Below, piece after piece: positions 9,127 to 17,973 of a DNA stretch of 64,000 nucleotides (position 1 is the stretch's first letter; each line of letters opens with the position of its first letter). Below the pieces are notes generated by a model. That model did not search any database. It had not been told where the DNA came from and saw only the letters and a list, made by a program, of their open reading frames with translations. The stretch spans positions 44,191 through 108,190 of the forward strand of contig PPDH01000025.1 in assembly GCA_002899765.1 (NCBI GenBank), given 5' to 3'. This stretch comes from Sulfurimonas sp. (GTDB taxonomy: Bacteria; Campylobacterota; Campylobacteria; Campylobacterales; Sulfurimonadaceae). A program made the translations under genes and the position numbers.

Positions 9127-9558
9127 ATGGAAGTTTTAAAAGAGTCTGTTGATTATCTGATATTGGGAGCTCTTTTCTTGATGAGCTTTGTATCGATTGC
9201 GCTCTCGTTTGAGAGATATTTTTTCTATAAAAGTATAAAACTTAGAGAGTATAAAACAAAAAATGAGATAGAAGTTGTTTTAACAAATAATCTCTCGACA
9301 ATATCAAGTATAGCTTCAAATGCTCCTTATGTCGGGCTGCTTGGAACCGTTATAGGGATAATGGTGGTTTTTTACGATATGGGTCAAAATGCGTCTTTAG
9401 AGACCTCGGTCGTAGTTATCGGGCTTTCTCTTGCTCTAAAAGCGACTGCATTAGGGCTTCTGGTGGCAATTCCGTCAATGATGCTCTATAGCGCGTTTTT
9501 ACGAAAGAGCGATATCTTATTTGCAAAGTGGGAAGATGAAGTCTATAAAGAGATATGA
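9127..9558 (+). CDS. exbB: ExbB, TonB-complex proton channel subunit
   Basis: 143 residues with three membrane helices in the MotA/TolQ/ExbB pattern. The family signature sits at about residues 65-120 (APYVGLLGTVIGIM and ALKATALGLLVAIPSMMLY), including the conserved Gly/Pro residues of the channel. ExbB and ExbD use the proton gradient to energise TonB. The length is on the short side, matching the compact ExbB of this phylum. Two Fur-like boxes precede it, and exbD overlaps its 3' end, so this is the first gene of an iron-repressed exbB-exbD-hemP-tonB operon. Confidence 0.92.
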   Translation: MEVLKESVDYLILGALFLMSFVSIALSFERYFFYKSIKLREYKTKNEIEVVLTNNLSTISSIASNAPYVGLLGTVIGIMVVFYDMGQNASLETSVVVIGLSLALKATALGLLVAIPSMMLYSAFLRKSDILFAKWEDEVYKEI

Positions 9559-9913
9559 GGGCATAAATGTCGTTCCATTCATAGATGTTTTGCTTGTACT
9601 GCTTGCAATCGTGTTTGTCATATCTAACTTTATCGCGCTTGGAAAGATTGAGGTGAAGCTGCCCGCTTCATCTACGAAAGAGACGATTAAAGATGTGAAG
9701 CATAATATTGTCATAACGGACAACAGTGAGTTGTTTATAAACGACGTGCTTGTCGATAGGGATGAGTTTAAAAGAAGACTCGCGGGATTTTCAAAAGAGG
9801 ATGTCATCACGATTGTCTCAGACAAAAAAGCGGTTTATGAGGATTTTATCTTTGTAGTGGATATCTTAAAAGAGAGAGGTCTTGAAAAAATTTCAATGGC
9901 GGTAAAAAAATGA
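9536..9913 (+). CDS. exbD: ExbD, TonB-complex subunit
   Basis: 125 residues from the ATG at 9536 (23 bases inside exbB). One N-terminal membrane helix carries the conserved proton-binding Asp (INVVPFIDVLLVLLAIV, the FID Asp), followed by a periplasmic domain. That start is preferred over the upstream 9521 codon because it gives the family N-terminus MKSIKRYEGINVVP. Function: partner of ExbB and TonB in energy transfer to outer-membrane receptors. Its stop overlaps the hemP start (ATGA). Confidence 0.92.
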   Translation: MKSIKRYEGINVVPFIDVLLVLLAIVFVISNFIALGKIEVKLPASSTKETIKDVKHNIVITDNSELFINDVLVDRDEFKRRLAGFSKEDVITIVSDKKAVYEDFIFVVDILKERGLEKISMAVKK

Positions 9914-10038
9914 AAGATGTACAAGAAATAGATTCAAAAAAACTTTTTAAGAGCGAAAAAGTAGTGAAGATAATTCATGAAAATCAAGTATATACGCTTA
10001 GAATCACTCGTGAAAATAAGCTTATACTTACAAAGTAG
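9910..10038 (+). CDS. hemP: HemP-family small heme-uptake protein
   Basis: A 42-residue frame between exbD and tonB, beginning in an ATGA overlap with the exbD stop. Its C-terminus, VYTLRITRENKLILTK, is the signature of the HemP/HmuP family (Y-x-L-R-x-T-R-x-x-K-L-I-L-T-K), small proteins found in heme-uptake operons and, in some Proteobacteria, needed for heme-receptor expression. Placement inside a TonB operon strengthens the call and points to heme rather than only siderophore uptake for this locus. Confidence 0.85.
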   Translation: MKDVQEIDSKKLFKSEKVVKIIHENQVYTLRITRENKLILTK

Positions 10039-10046
10039 GAGTTTAC

Positions 10047-10763
10047 ATGTTAGCAGCAAACAAAAACAGTATAAACGGTTTTTCTATATCTTTTGTTTTA
10101 CATGTGTTAGCTGTTTATGCCCTGTTTTATGCCGCAGAGACAAAGAGCGACTTCGTAAAAGAGAGTGCTCAAAAGGTTATATCTATCTCTTTGGGGAGTT
10201 TTGAAGTGCCGCAAGAGGTAGTTCAAAAGATAGAAAAACCAAAACCTATAGAGAAAAAGGCAGAGGCTCCAAAAAAGGCAGTGGTAAAAAAGCCGGCAGT
10301 AGAAAAAAAGAAGCCCAAAATTGCAGAGCCTAAAAAGATAGAGCAAAAAATAGAAGCTGTTGAGCCTGTAAAAGTTGCAGAAGCAAAACCGCTGCAGGAC
10401 GACTCTTCACAAGAGAAGTTTGAAGTCAAAGAAGAACCTGTAGAGAAAAATGTGGCACAAAGTGTGGAAGTTTTGCAAGAAGAGTATGAAAAGACAAACT
10501 TTCAAAGCATCAGAGATATGGTTTTGGCAAATCTAAAGTATCCAAACAACGCAAGAAGAATGGGGCTTCATGGAACAGTAGAACTTGTTTTGGTTATAGA
10601 TACGAACGGAAAACTTTTAGACGTGATTTTGCAAAAATCTTCAGGACATGCGCTCTTGGATAAAAGCGCACTGAAATCAGCAGACAAACTATGCAAAAAA
10701 ACTTTGCCTGCGCCGCAGAGAGTATCTAGAGTAACGCTTCCAATATATTTTGCACTAAATTGA
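10047..10763 (+). CDS. tonB: TonB energy transducer
   Basis: 238 residues with the three TonB parts: an N-terminal membrane anchor with the conserved His/Ser region (SFVLHVLAVYALFY), a Pro/Lys/Glu-rich periplasmic spacer at about 60-150, and a C-terminal domain (LKYPNNARRMGLHGTVELVLVI, then SGHALLDKSAL) typical of TonB_C. It links ExbBD to outer-membrane receptors. It starts 8 bases after hemP, so it is the fourth gene of the operon. Confidence 0.93.
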   Translation: MLAANKNSINGFSISFVLHVLAVYALFYAAETKSDFVKESAQKVISISLGSFEVPQEVVQKIEKPKPIEKKAEAPKKAVVKKPAVEKKKPKIAEPKKIEQKIEAVEPVKVAEAKPLQDDSSQEKFEVKEEPVEKNVAQSVEVLQEEYEKTNFQSIRDMVLANLKYPNNARRMGLHGTVELVLVIDTNGKLLDVILQKSSGHALLDKSALKSADKLCKKTLPAPQRVSRVTLPIYFALN

Positions 10764-10786
10764 AATATTTTAAAAAATATTGATTT

Positions 10787-13700
10787 ATGATAAAAGAGTT
10801 AATTGCAATCGGAATAAAAAACAGAACTTTTAATCATATATTTTTTCTATTTTTATTGGTGTCGGCGTATCTGTCTTACACCAAAATTCCAAAAGAGATG
10901 TTTCCCCCGAATTCGCTTGATATTGTAACTATTCAGGGTTATTACAGCGGCGCAAACAGCACAATGCTTGATAAACTCATAGTAAAAGAGATTGAAAAAT
11001 CTTTGCAAAACAATCAATAAATATCAAATGTAAATACTCTGATATCAAACGGAACTTTTCATATAAACTGTGAGATTAAAGACTCTAGACATATGCAAGA
11101 GAGTATTGATGATATAAAAAGCCAAATACAAAACTTACAACAAGATTTGCCGCGAGATATGGATATGCCGACCGTCAAGGCGTTAGAGAACTATTTTCCG
11201 CTTTTAGATATATCCGTCTCGTCTAATACGGATGAAAACTATATAGAAGTGGCAAAAGAGCTGCAAGACGATATAAAAGAGCTGCCAAATCTACATAGCG
11301 TAAGCATGGATAAAAACTATGACCTGCTGATGATTATCTCTTTAAATGAGCAAAAACTCTCGGCATACGGCATTTCAAACGAAAAAATTTATAATGCGCT
11401 TAAGAGCTTGTATTCGCTCCATCCCATCGGGAGTATTAGCACAGCGGCGCAAAAATATTATTTAGAGAGTAAAAACAGCGGTGTAGGTCTGGATGAAATT
11501 TTGGATTTTGAAATTTTAGTGGATGAGAAACTCATACCTTTAAGAAATGTTGCAGAAGTAAATTATGATTATGAAAATCAAGAAATTATAACACGCACAA
11601 ATGCGCAACAAAGCGTCTTAATCAATATAAAAAAAGCAAAGCAAGGCGACAGTATAAAACTATCTCAAGATATTAGAAAAATCTTGTCAAATTACAAACA
11701 GAGGTATAATGAGATAGATTTTGAAGTCTTAAGCGACAGCTCTTTTTGGATAAAGAACAGACTAAATACTATAGCTTCAAATATTATCATCGGTCTTATA
11801 CTCCTTTTTTTATCTATCTGGTTTTTTATCTCTTTAAAAATTGCTATCGTGGTAATTCTGGGCATACCTGTCAGTTTTGCTTTTGGTCTTATCGGTTTAG
11901 ATTTTTTTGATGCATCGCTCAATACGCTCTCAATGATAGGCGTACTTTTGAGTCTTGGCATACTTGTAGATGAAGCGATTGTGGTTAGTGAAAATATTCA
12001 TCGTCATCTGGGCATGAAAAAAGATTTAACGCAAGCTTGTATAGATGCAACTTATGAGATGCTGCCTATACTTTTTGCGTCAATGCTTACAACCATTATC
12101 GCTTTTTTACCGCTAACTATGCTCTCAGGCGGTTTGGGTGTTTTTATAAAGATAATTCCTCTTATGGTAATCATTCTAATCGTGAGTTCGTTTATAGAGA
12201 GTTTTCTGTTTTTGCCGCTTCATTACAAGGAGTTTTCATTTGGTTTTTTGAGAGAAAAAAAGCAAAACTATAGAGACAGGCTATGGGGAAAAGTCTCTCA
12301 TGTTTATCAATCTTCTTTATATTTTTTTATAAAAAAACGATATTTATGGGCTCTTTTTTTTATAGTATTTTCATTTTTAGCCATATTTGCACTTATAAGA
12401 TCAGGCAGTTTTCAACTCTTCCCCGAGTTTGATGCGATGAGTATAAATATAACGGCAAAAGTAAAAAACAACTCCCTTGCCTATACACTGCAAGAAGCTC
12501 AAAAACTAGAGTCCATACTTTTAAATAAGTTGGATTCAAAAGATGCGGCGTCGATATCTTCGATAATCGGGATGAAGAGTGACGGTAGAACTCTGCATGA
12601 GAGAGGTGATAATCTTTTTACCGTTACTATAAATTTAAAAGAAAAAACTCATGATGATTTTTTCAACAGAGTTATCAATCCCCTGTTTACTCCATACAAA
12701 GAGAAAGACTTTTCACATAGGACAAGAAAACTTTTTGCTAAAGAGATTAAAGAAGAGATTGAGTTTTTGATAAAAAAACATAATCTGGGAGAAATTTTTT
12801 TAGAGTTTGATATAGATATACCGCAAACAGGCGTTGTAAAAAGCGATGTCGAGATTGCTCTCTCACACAAAGATAATAAAAAAATAGAAGAGAGTATAAA
12901 AATAGTTCAAGAGAAGATGAAGAGTATAGACGGAGTTTTGCAGATAAAAAATGACATGAGATTGGATGAGCTAAGAGCGCAAATAAAGTTAAACTCTTAT
13001 GGTAAGAGTCTTGGATTTACTCAAGAGACGATAGTCTCAAAAGTAAGAGCGTTTGCATCTTTGAAAAAGTTATCAAAGATAATCGATACAAAATCAAATC
13101 TTGTAGAACTTGGAGTAAATTTTTTAAATCAGGAGAACCTGAAATCACTTTATAATCTCTCTCTTGAGTCGCCCCGTGGTGAGTGTATCGTCTCTTTGCG
13201 TGATGTGGCTGACATAAGCTTTATAAAAGATACCGCCAATATTAAAAAAGAAAATTTCAAAAAAATATTTACCGTATCGGCTAATTTTGATAAAAAAAAG
13301 ATGAGTTCAAGAAGGTTTTATCAACTCCTAAATCCTACAGTGCAAGAGCTGAGAAAATCCGGTGTTGCCGTGTTTGTTAAAGGCGAAGAAAAAACAAACA
13401 ATCAAATCAAAAAAGATATAACCGTCTCTTTGGTTTTTACTCTTTTTGGGATACTTTTAGTGCTGGTATGGCTCTTTTCATCGCTTGGGCTCTCTTTGTT
13501 TGCCTTAAGCGTTTTGCCTTTTTCTCTGCTTGGCGTGCTTTTGGGGCATAAAATAATGGGCATGAACATATCGTTTTCCTCTATTTTAGGTTTTGTAGGA
13601 TTGATAGGCATAATCATAAACGATACGCTCATTATGCTCAAAATGATAAAAGAGAGCAAAGATTTAGATGAACTTGTACGTAACGCATCTATGCGTGTAA

Positions 13701-13921
13701 GACCGATTTTGCTTACATCGATAACTACCGTCATAGGTCTGAGCACACTTATCTTTTTTGCTTCAGGGGAGAGTCTGCTTATGCAGCCCTTAGCCGTAAG
13801 CATGGGCTTTGGGCTTATATATGCAACAATCATAAACCTCTACTATCTGCCGATTTTTTTTAGTTTTGGAAAAGGAATTCAGAGAGATAGAGTTGATACT
13901 GGTTATCACAATCAGGAATAA
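10787..13921 (+). pseudogene. RND-family efflux permease (AcrB/HAE-1 type), interrupted by one in-frame TAA (11018-11020)
   Basis: Ignoring one TAA, the frame encodes about 1044 residues, full RND length, with 12 membrane helices in two halves and two large periplasmic loops. TM4 has the family motif (LGILVDEAIVVSENIHRH), where the usual Asp-Asp pair is Asp-Glu. TM10 has GIIINDTLIMLKMI, where the relay Lys of AcrB (GxxxKNA) is replaced by Asn, as in some non-drug RND branches. No membrane-fusion or outer-membrane partner lies beside it. It begins 23 bases after tonB and ends just before the next Fur box, so it appears to be the last gene of the Fur-controlled operon. The break separates the first 77 residues (TM1) from the rest. 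Confidence 0.8.
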
Positions 13922-13945
13922 TTAAGTATAATTTCTATAGTATTT

Positions 13946-13960
13946 TGATATCAATTATCA
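13946..13960. promoter_or_regulatory. Fur-box-like palindrome upstream of the first TonB receptor
   Basis: TGATATCAATTATCA, close to the Fur core. It is immediately followed by the long inverted repeat at 13962-14040 and lies 100 bases before the receptor start. Confidence 0.65.
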
Positions 13961-13961
13961 G

Positions 13962-14040
13962 GATGATACCTTTTGAGGCTCTTAGTAAACCCTCCTGTGA
14001 AAAATAAAAAAAAATACTAAGAGTTTCTAAAGGTATCATC
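13962..14040 (+). repeat. Long inverted repeat in the TonB receptor leader
   Basis: Arms of 26 bases at 13962-13987 and 14015-14040 match at 23 of 26 positions (both read GATGATACCTTT and CTCTTAGTA in the paired sense), with a 27-base A-rich loop. The structure would form in the leader RNA directly upstream of the ribosome site (GGAGAG) of the receptor at 14061. It lacks a T tract, so it is not a plain terminator. It could be an attenuator, an sRNA target, a processing site or a mobile-element scar. Confidence 0.7.
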
Positions 14041-14060
14041 AAAAATAAAAGGAGAGAGAA

Positions 14061-16160
14061 GTGAATAAGATAAAGTTGAGTCTTTTGGCTGCGTTGTTGT
14101 TAAGTTCGCAAATAACGGCAAACGATACGATAGAGCTAGAACAAATCAGTATAGCAACAAAAACTCAAAAAAACATAGACGGAGTTGCGGCAACGGTTGA
14201 AGTGGTTACACAAAAAGAGATAGAGCAGATGGGGGCGCAAAGCCTCAAAGATATCATGGAAAGAGCAGAAGGTTTGAATGTCATGTACGGCACATTTCCA
14301 AACGCATCTTCTAAAAGCAAAGCTTCTATAACCATAAGAGGTATGAGCCCAAACGGTACTCTTATCTTGCTTGACGGCAGACGATTGGCAGGCGAAGTGC
14401 AAAACCCTTATGACCTTGAGCGTATTCCTGCTTCTGTTATAGAGCGCATTGAGATAGTAAAAGGTCCTATGAGTTCACTTTACGGTGCGGATGCGGTAGG
14501 AGGCGTTATAAATATCATCACAAAAAGACCTAAAGATGGACTAAAAATCGATGCGGGTGTGAGATACGGGGCAAACAGCGATGGTGATGCAGATAACCTA
14601 AATTTAAATCTATCAATTCAAGATAAGATAGATAAGTTTGCATATAGCGCTTATGCAACATTATCTACTACAAAACCATACACTCAAAGAGAGAATGAAA
14701 ATGTTTGGGCGCCGACTCCTGCAGGCAAAGCAGCTCCCTCGGCTCATCCAAATCCAAATGTAAGTAACAATATACCAGACAGCTATGAACAAGATGTTAC
14801 TTATCGTGAAGATAGTGAAGTCTATACTTTAGGCTCAAGAGTTAGTTATGACTTTTCATCCGATTTTATAGTCGGTTTTGATGCGAACTACTTTACGGAA
14901 GAGCGTGAAGGTGCATATATCGGGTATTTTCATCCTTCTGCTTACGGAGTTCCTATCTTTAATGCTCCCGTCAACTCAAGCGATAAAAACCGCCGTTTGG
15001 ATGTAAGTCTCGATGCGCTCTATAAACCTATGGATGAGTTAGAGTTAAAAGCAAGAGTTTATAACAGCAACTATAAAAAGAGAAATAAAACAACTGCCAG
15101 AGAGTACGCTGCTATGGGATATGCAAGCGAGGACGCATCTGCACAAAACGGCATGGATGCGGATGTAGATATAAAAGTAGCTGAACTTAGCGCACTCTAC
15201 ATGGCAAGTGATAATCACTTAGTAACAATAGGGGGCGAATATAGGGATGAGACAAGAGACTCAAGCGTTTTTTCTCAAGCAAATACAATGACCACAAAAG
15301 AGATGGATTATCGCTCACTTTATGCGCAAGACGAGTGGCAAATAGGTGAAAAACTCAGCGCAATATTAGGTGCCAGATATGATGAGATAAGCAATGCGGA
15401 TTCAAAAGCAACCTTTCGCTTAGGCGGTATTTATGAGTTTGACAAAATGGCATCTCTTAGAGCAAATTTTGCACAGGGATACAGAGTGCCGGACATTAGA
15501 GAGATGTACATCTTTAAACAAACTCCATCAGGACTTCAAGTCGGTGCAGATGCAATGGGATATGACTTAAAGCCGGAATCTACAAACGCTTACGAGATTG
15601 GATTTGGCGGACGCAACGCGGACATGAGTTACGATTTGGTCTTTTTTTATAATGACGTCAAAGATATGATAGCTCAAACTCTGGGCAGCTATAACGGCAG
15701 TGCCGCTTATACGTTTGAAAATGTAGCGGATGCAAACACTAAAGGTATGGAATTGTCGCTAAAGTATAAAATAAGCAGCGATTTGAGCAGCAGTTTTTAC
15801 TGGAGTGAGTTAAGAACAGAAAATGAAGCAACAAAAAAAGATTTGGAATTTCAACCTGAAAAAACTATAATGATAGGATTCGACTATAAATTTACACATG
15901 CGCTAAGCGGAGGTATTTTTGCAAAGTATGTAGGAGAACAGCACTATACGAACGTGTTAAACATAGGTGCGCCTAACGAGAGCCGTATGGAAGCAACAGC
16001 AGATTCGTTTACGACCTTGGATCTCAGAAGCGAATATAAACTAAGCAAAATTTTTGAAATATATGGAGGTATAAATAATATAGCGGATGAAAAAGTAGAG
16101 GATGTTTTGGGTTCAAACGTGGGAAGATACTATTTTGTCGGTGCGAGAGCACATTTTTAA
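14061..16160 (+). CDS. TonB-dependent outer-membrane receptor (ferric siderophore/heme class)
   Basis: 699 residues from a GTG start with a GGAGAG ribosome site. A signal peptide (MNKIKLSLLAALLLSSQITA) is followed by a TonB-box-like DTIELEQISI, a plug domain (about residues 40-155; ILLDGRRL, ERIEIVKGPMSSLYGADAVGGVINIITKRP) and a 22-strand beta-barrel ending in Phe (GARAHF), the outer-membrane insertion signal. The plug is of the CirA/FepA type. The ligand cannot be told from sequence. It sits behind a Fur-like box and the long inverted repeat, and ferritin follows after 18 bases. Confidence 0.9.
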   Translation: MNKIKLSLLAALLLSSQITANDTIELEQISIATKTQKNIDGVAATVEVVTQKEIEQMGAQSLKDIMERAEGLNVMYGTFPNASSKSKASITIRGMSPNGTLILLDGRRLAGEVQNPYDLERIPASVIERIEIVKGPMSSLYGADAVGGVINIITKRPKDGLKIDAGVRYGANSDGDADNLNLNLSIQDKIDKFAYSAYATLSTTKPYTQRENENVWAPTPAGKAAPSAHPNPNVSNNIPDSYEQDVTYREDSEVYTLGSRVSYDFSSDFIVGFDANYFTEEREGAYIGYFHPSAYGVPIFNAPVNSSDKNRRLDVSLDALYKPMDELELKARVYNSNYKKRNKTTAREYAAMGYASEDASAQNGMDADVDIKVAELSALYMASDNHLVTIGGEYRDETRDSSVFSQANTMTTKEMDYRSLYAQDEWQIGEKLSAILGARYDEISNADSKATFRLGGIYEFDKMASLRANFAQGYRVPDIREMYIFKQTPSGLQVGADAMGYDLKPESTNAYEIGFGGRNADMSYDLVFFYNDVKDMIAQTLGSYNGSAAYTFENVADANTKGMELSLKYKISSDLSSSFYWSELRTENEATKKDLEFQPEKTIMIGFDYKFTHALSGGIFAKYVGEQHYTNVLNIGAPNESRMEATADSFTTLDLRSEYKLSKIFEIYGGINNIADEKVEDVLGSNVGRYYFVGARAHF

Positions 16161-16178
16161 AACAATAAAGGATATACG

Positions 16179-16670
16179 ATGTTAACACAAAAAATGATTC
16201 AACGACTTAACGAACAAGTCAACTTGGAGATGTACTCTTCAAATATCTATCTGGCTATGAGTGCTTGGTGCGCTAATAATGGACTCCATGGAAGTGCAAA
16301 GTTTTTAAAAGACCACTCTAAAGAGGAGTTGAGTCATGCTTACAAACTTTTTGACTATATAAATGAAACAGGTGCAATTGCTACTATCGATACGATAGGA
16401 AAACCTGATAGTGATTTTAAAGACTTAAAAGATGTTTTTGAGAAAACATACAAACATGAACTTCTTGTTTCTAAGTCTATCTTAGAGCTTGTTGATGTTG
16501 CTTTGAGTGAAAAAGATTATGCAACATTTAACTTTCTTCAATGGTATGTAAGTGAACAACATGAAGAAGAGAAGCTCTTTAAAGATATCTTAGATAAATT
16601 TGAAGTTATAGGCATGGAAGGCAGAGGGCTCTTTATGATAGATAGAGAGATAGCATCTTTGGTGCAATAG
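16179..16670 (+). CDS. ftn: Non-heme ferritin
   Basis: 163 residues, the length of bacterial FtnA. The ferroxidase-centre ligands are visible: E near residue 17 (QVNLEMYSSNIYLAMS), the HSKEELSHAYKLFDY helix (E-x-x-H), E in the YKHELLVSKSI helix and Q/E in the YVSEQHEEEKL helix. It assembles into a 24-subunit iron store in the cytoplasm. It is 18 bases downstream of the TonB receptor, so imported iron and its store may be expressed together. Confidence 0.95.
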   Translation: MLTQKMIQRLNEQVNLEMYSSNIYLAMSAWCANNGLHGSAKFLKDHSKEELSHAYKLFDYINETGAIATIDTIGKPDSDFKDLKDVFEKTYKHELLVSKSILELVDVALSEKDYATFNFLQWYVSEQHEEEKLFKDILDKFEVIGMEGRGLFMIDREIASLVQ

Positions 16671-16673
16671 CAT

Positions 16674-16776
16674 TTATACATCTGATGTTACGCACTAAAA
16701 CGAACTCGTCCGTTTTAGTGGCAGGGACAAATGTCCCTTGCAACCCCCTAAAGCTACGAAAAACATTTTTTTCGAG
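16674..16776. repeat. Dispersed structured intergenic repeat, copy 1
   Basis: About 103 bases, matched by a second copy at 32442-32545. Both start TTATACATCTGATGTT and end with a hairpin closing in CGAG. Three stems are visible: CACTAAAACG with CGTTTTAGTG, AGGGACA with TGTCCCT, and CGAAAAAC with its partner. The first stem differs in sequence but stays paired in copy 2. It fills the space between ftn and fldA and has no coding frame. Confidence 0.75.
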
Positions 16777-16848
16777 ATTTATAATGTGTTTTATGCACTT
16801 TTGTAAAAAAGTGCATAAGTCCATATACATGTAAGGAGATAAGAAAAT

Positions 16849-17355
16849 ATGGCAACTGCAATTTTTTACGCAAGCAGCACGGGTAATACCCAGAGAGCTG
16901 CTGAGCGAATCTTAGAAAACTTAGGCGGCAAAGAAGTTGTAGCTATCTACAACGTTGCTGATGGCAACATAGCGAAAATGTCAGAGTATGAGAAGTTGAT
17001 TATCGGTACATCTACTTGGGGTGACGGAGATCTTCAAGATGATTGGGAAGATGTTTTTGAAGAGTTCAAAAAGATAGATTTTAGCAACAAAACAGTTGCA
17101 TTTTTTGGGCTTGGCGATCAAGAAGAGTACCCTGATGAGTTTTTAAGTGCTATGGGCACACTTTATGAAGTTGTTGCATCACAAGGTGCACAAACGATAG
17201 GCGGATGGTCTATCGCAGGATATTATCATGACTCTTCAAAAGCTCAAGACGGAGAGAATTTTATAGGTTTGGCACTAGATGATGATAATCAAAGCGATGA
17301 AACCAATGAACGTATAGACACTTGGTGTGAACGAATCCGTTCGCAAATAATATAA
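16849..17355 (+). CDS. fldA: Flavodoxin
   Basis: 168 residues with the FMN phosphate loop ASSTGNTQRAAERI (T/S-x-T-G-x-T) near residue 8 and the aromatic-loop motifs STWGDGDLQDDW (about 54-66) and FGLGDQEEYPDEF (about 87-100). A long-chain flavodoxin, a cytoplasmic low-potential electron carrier; in this phylum it often serves the pyruvate and 2-oxoglutarate oxidoreductases. Its place beside the heme locus also makes it a candidate electron donor for reductive heme breakdown. AAGGAGAT precedes the ATG. Confidence 0.95.
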   Translation: MATAIFYASSTGNTQRAAERILENLGGKEVVAIYNVADGNIAKMSEYEKLIIGTSTWGDGDLQDDWEDVFEEFKKIDFSNKTVAFFGLGDQEEYPDEFLSAMGTLYEVVASQGAQTIGGWSIAGYYHDSSKAQDGENFIGLALDDDNQSDETNERIDTWCERIRSQII

Positions 17356-17381
17356 CGGACAAAGAATTGAGAAAAACAAAG

Positions 17382-17906
17382 ATGAAAATATTTACAAAAT
17401 TTGGTTTGCTTAGTTTGGTTGTGCTCTCTGCAGCAGCACAACCACATGTGCAAAAAGACGGAGGCAAAGAAGCTTCGCAAAAAAAGTGCGAAAAACAACA
17501 GTATAAGAGTGGACAAAAGTTTAAACATGAAGAGAGGTTTCCTGCCGATTATTTTTTAATCCATAAAAATATGCCGCACTATATGCAAATTTTTAACTTA
17601 TTTGAAAATGATACGGCTTTGGCACTTAGCGAGTTGCAGAAAAAAAAGATTCACGCTTTAAGAGAGAAAGTTGTTATAAAAGTTGCCGAAGTTGCGCATA
17701 AGATTAAAGCACTTGAAGAGAAGCTTAAAAAAAAAGTAATTTTTGTGGATATGACAACTGCAGAAATAAAACCTTTGGTTGTTGAAATTGCAAATTTAAG
17801 AACAGAGCTTACACTCTCTCACATTGAGTGCATTCAAAAAACAAGAGCGCTTTTAACAGAAGAACAGCATAACTTCTTTCTGGAGAAACTAGAAATCGAA
17901 AAATAA
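17382..17906 (+). CDS. Spy/CpxP-like periplasmic helical protein
   Basis: About 174 residues from the ATG at 17382, which gives a clean signal peptide (MKIFTKFGLLSLVVLSAAAQ). After it come a Lys/His-rich linker and two long helices: LSELQKKKIHALREKVV and LTEEQHNFFLEKLE. The LTEEQ segment near the C-terminus is the LTxxQ-type motif of Spy/CpxP/RcnB-like proteins. Such proteins are periplasmic chaperones or metal-stress sensors. A function with iron is guessed from position only. A TTG start at 17367 is possible but less convincing. Confidence 0.6.
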   Translation: MKIFTKFGLLSLVVLSAAAQPHVQKDGGKEASQKKCEKQQYKSGQKFKHEERFPADYFLIHKNMPHYMQIFNLFENDTALALSELQKKKIHALREKVVIKVAEVAHKIKALEEKLKKKVIFVDMTTAEIKPLVVEIANLRTELTLSHIECIQKTRALLTEEQHNFFLEKLEIEK

Positions 17907-17973
17907 TCCCCCCCCTAAAGCCAGCAAACTCTACAGATAGTAGCCAGCCAATAAAATTTTAGCAAGGACTACT

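Noticed and set aside
9536..9913. TolR instead of ExbD
   Set aside because: The neighbourhood is exbB-hemP-tonB behind Fur-like boxes, with no tolA, tolB or pal; the TolR role is less likely.
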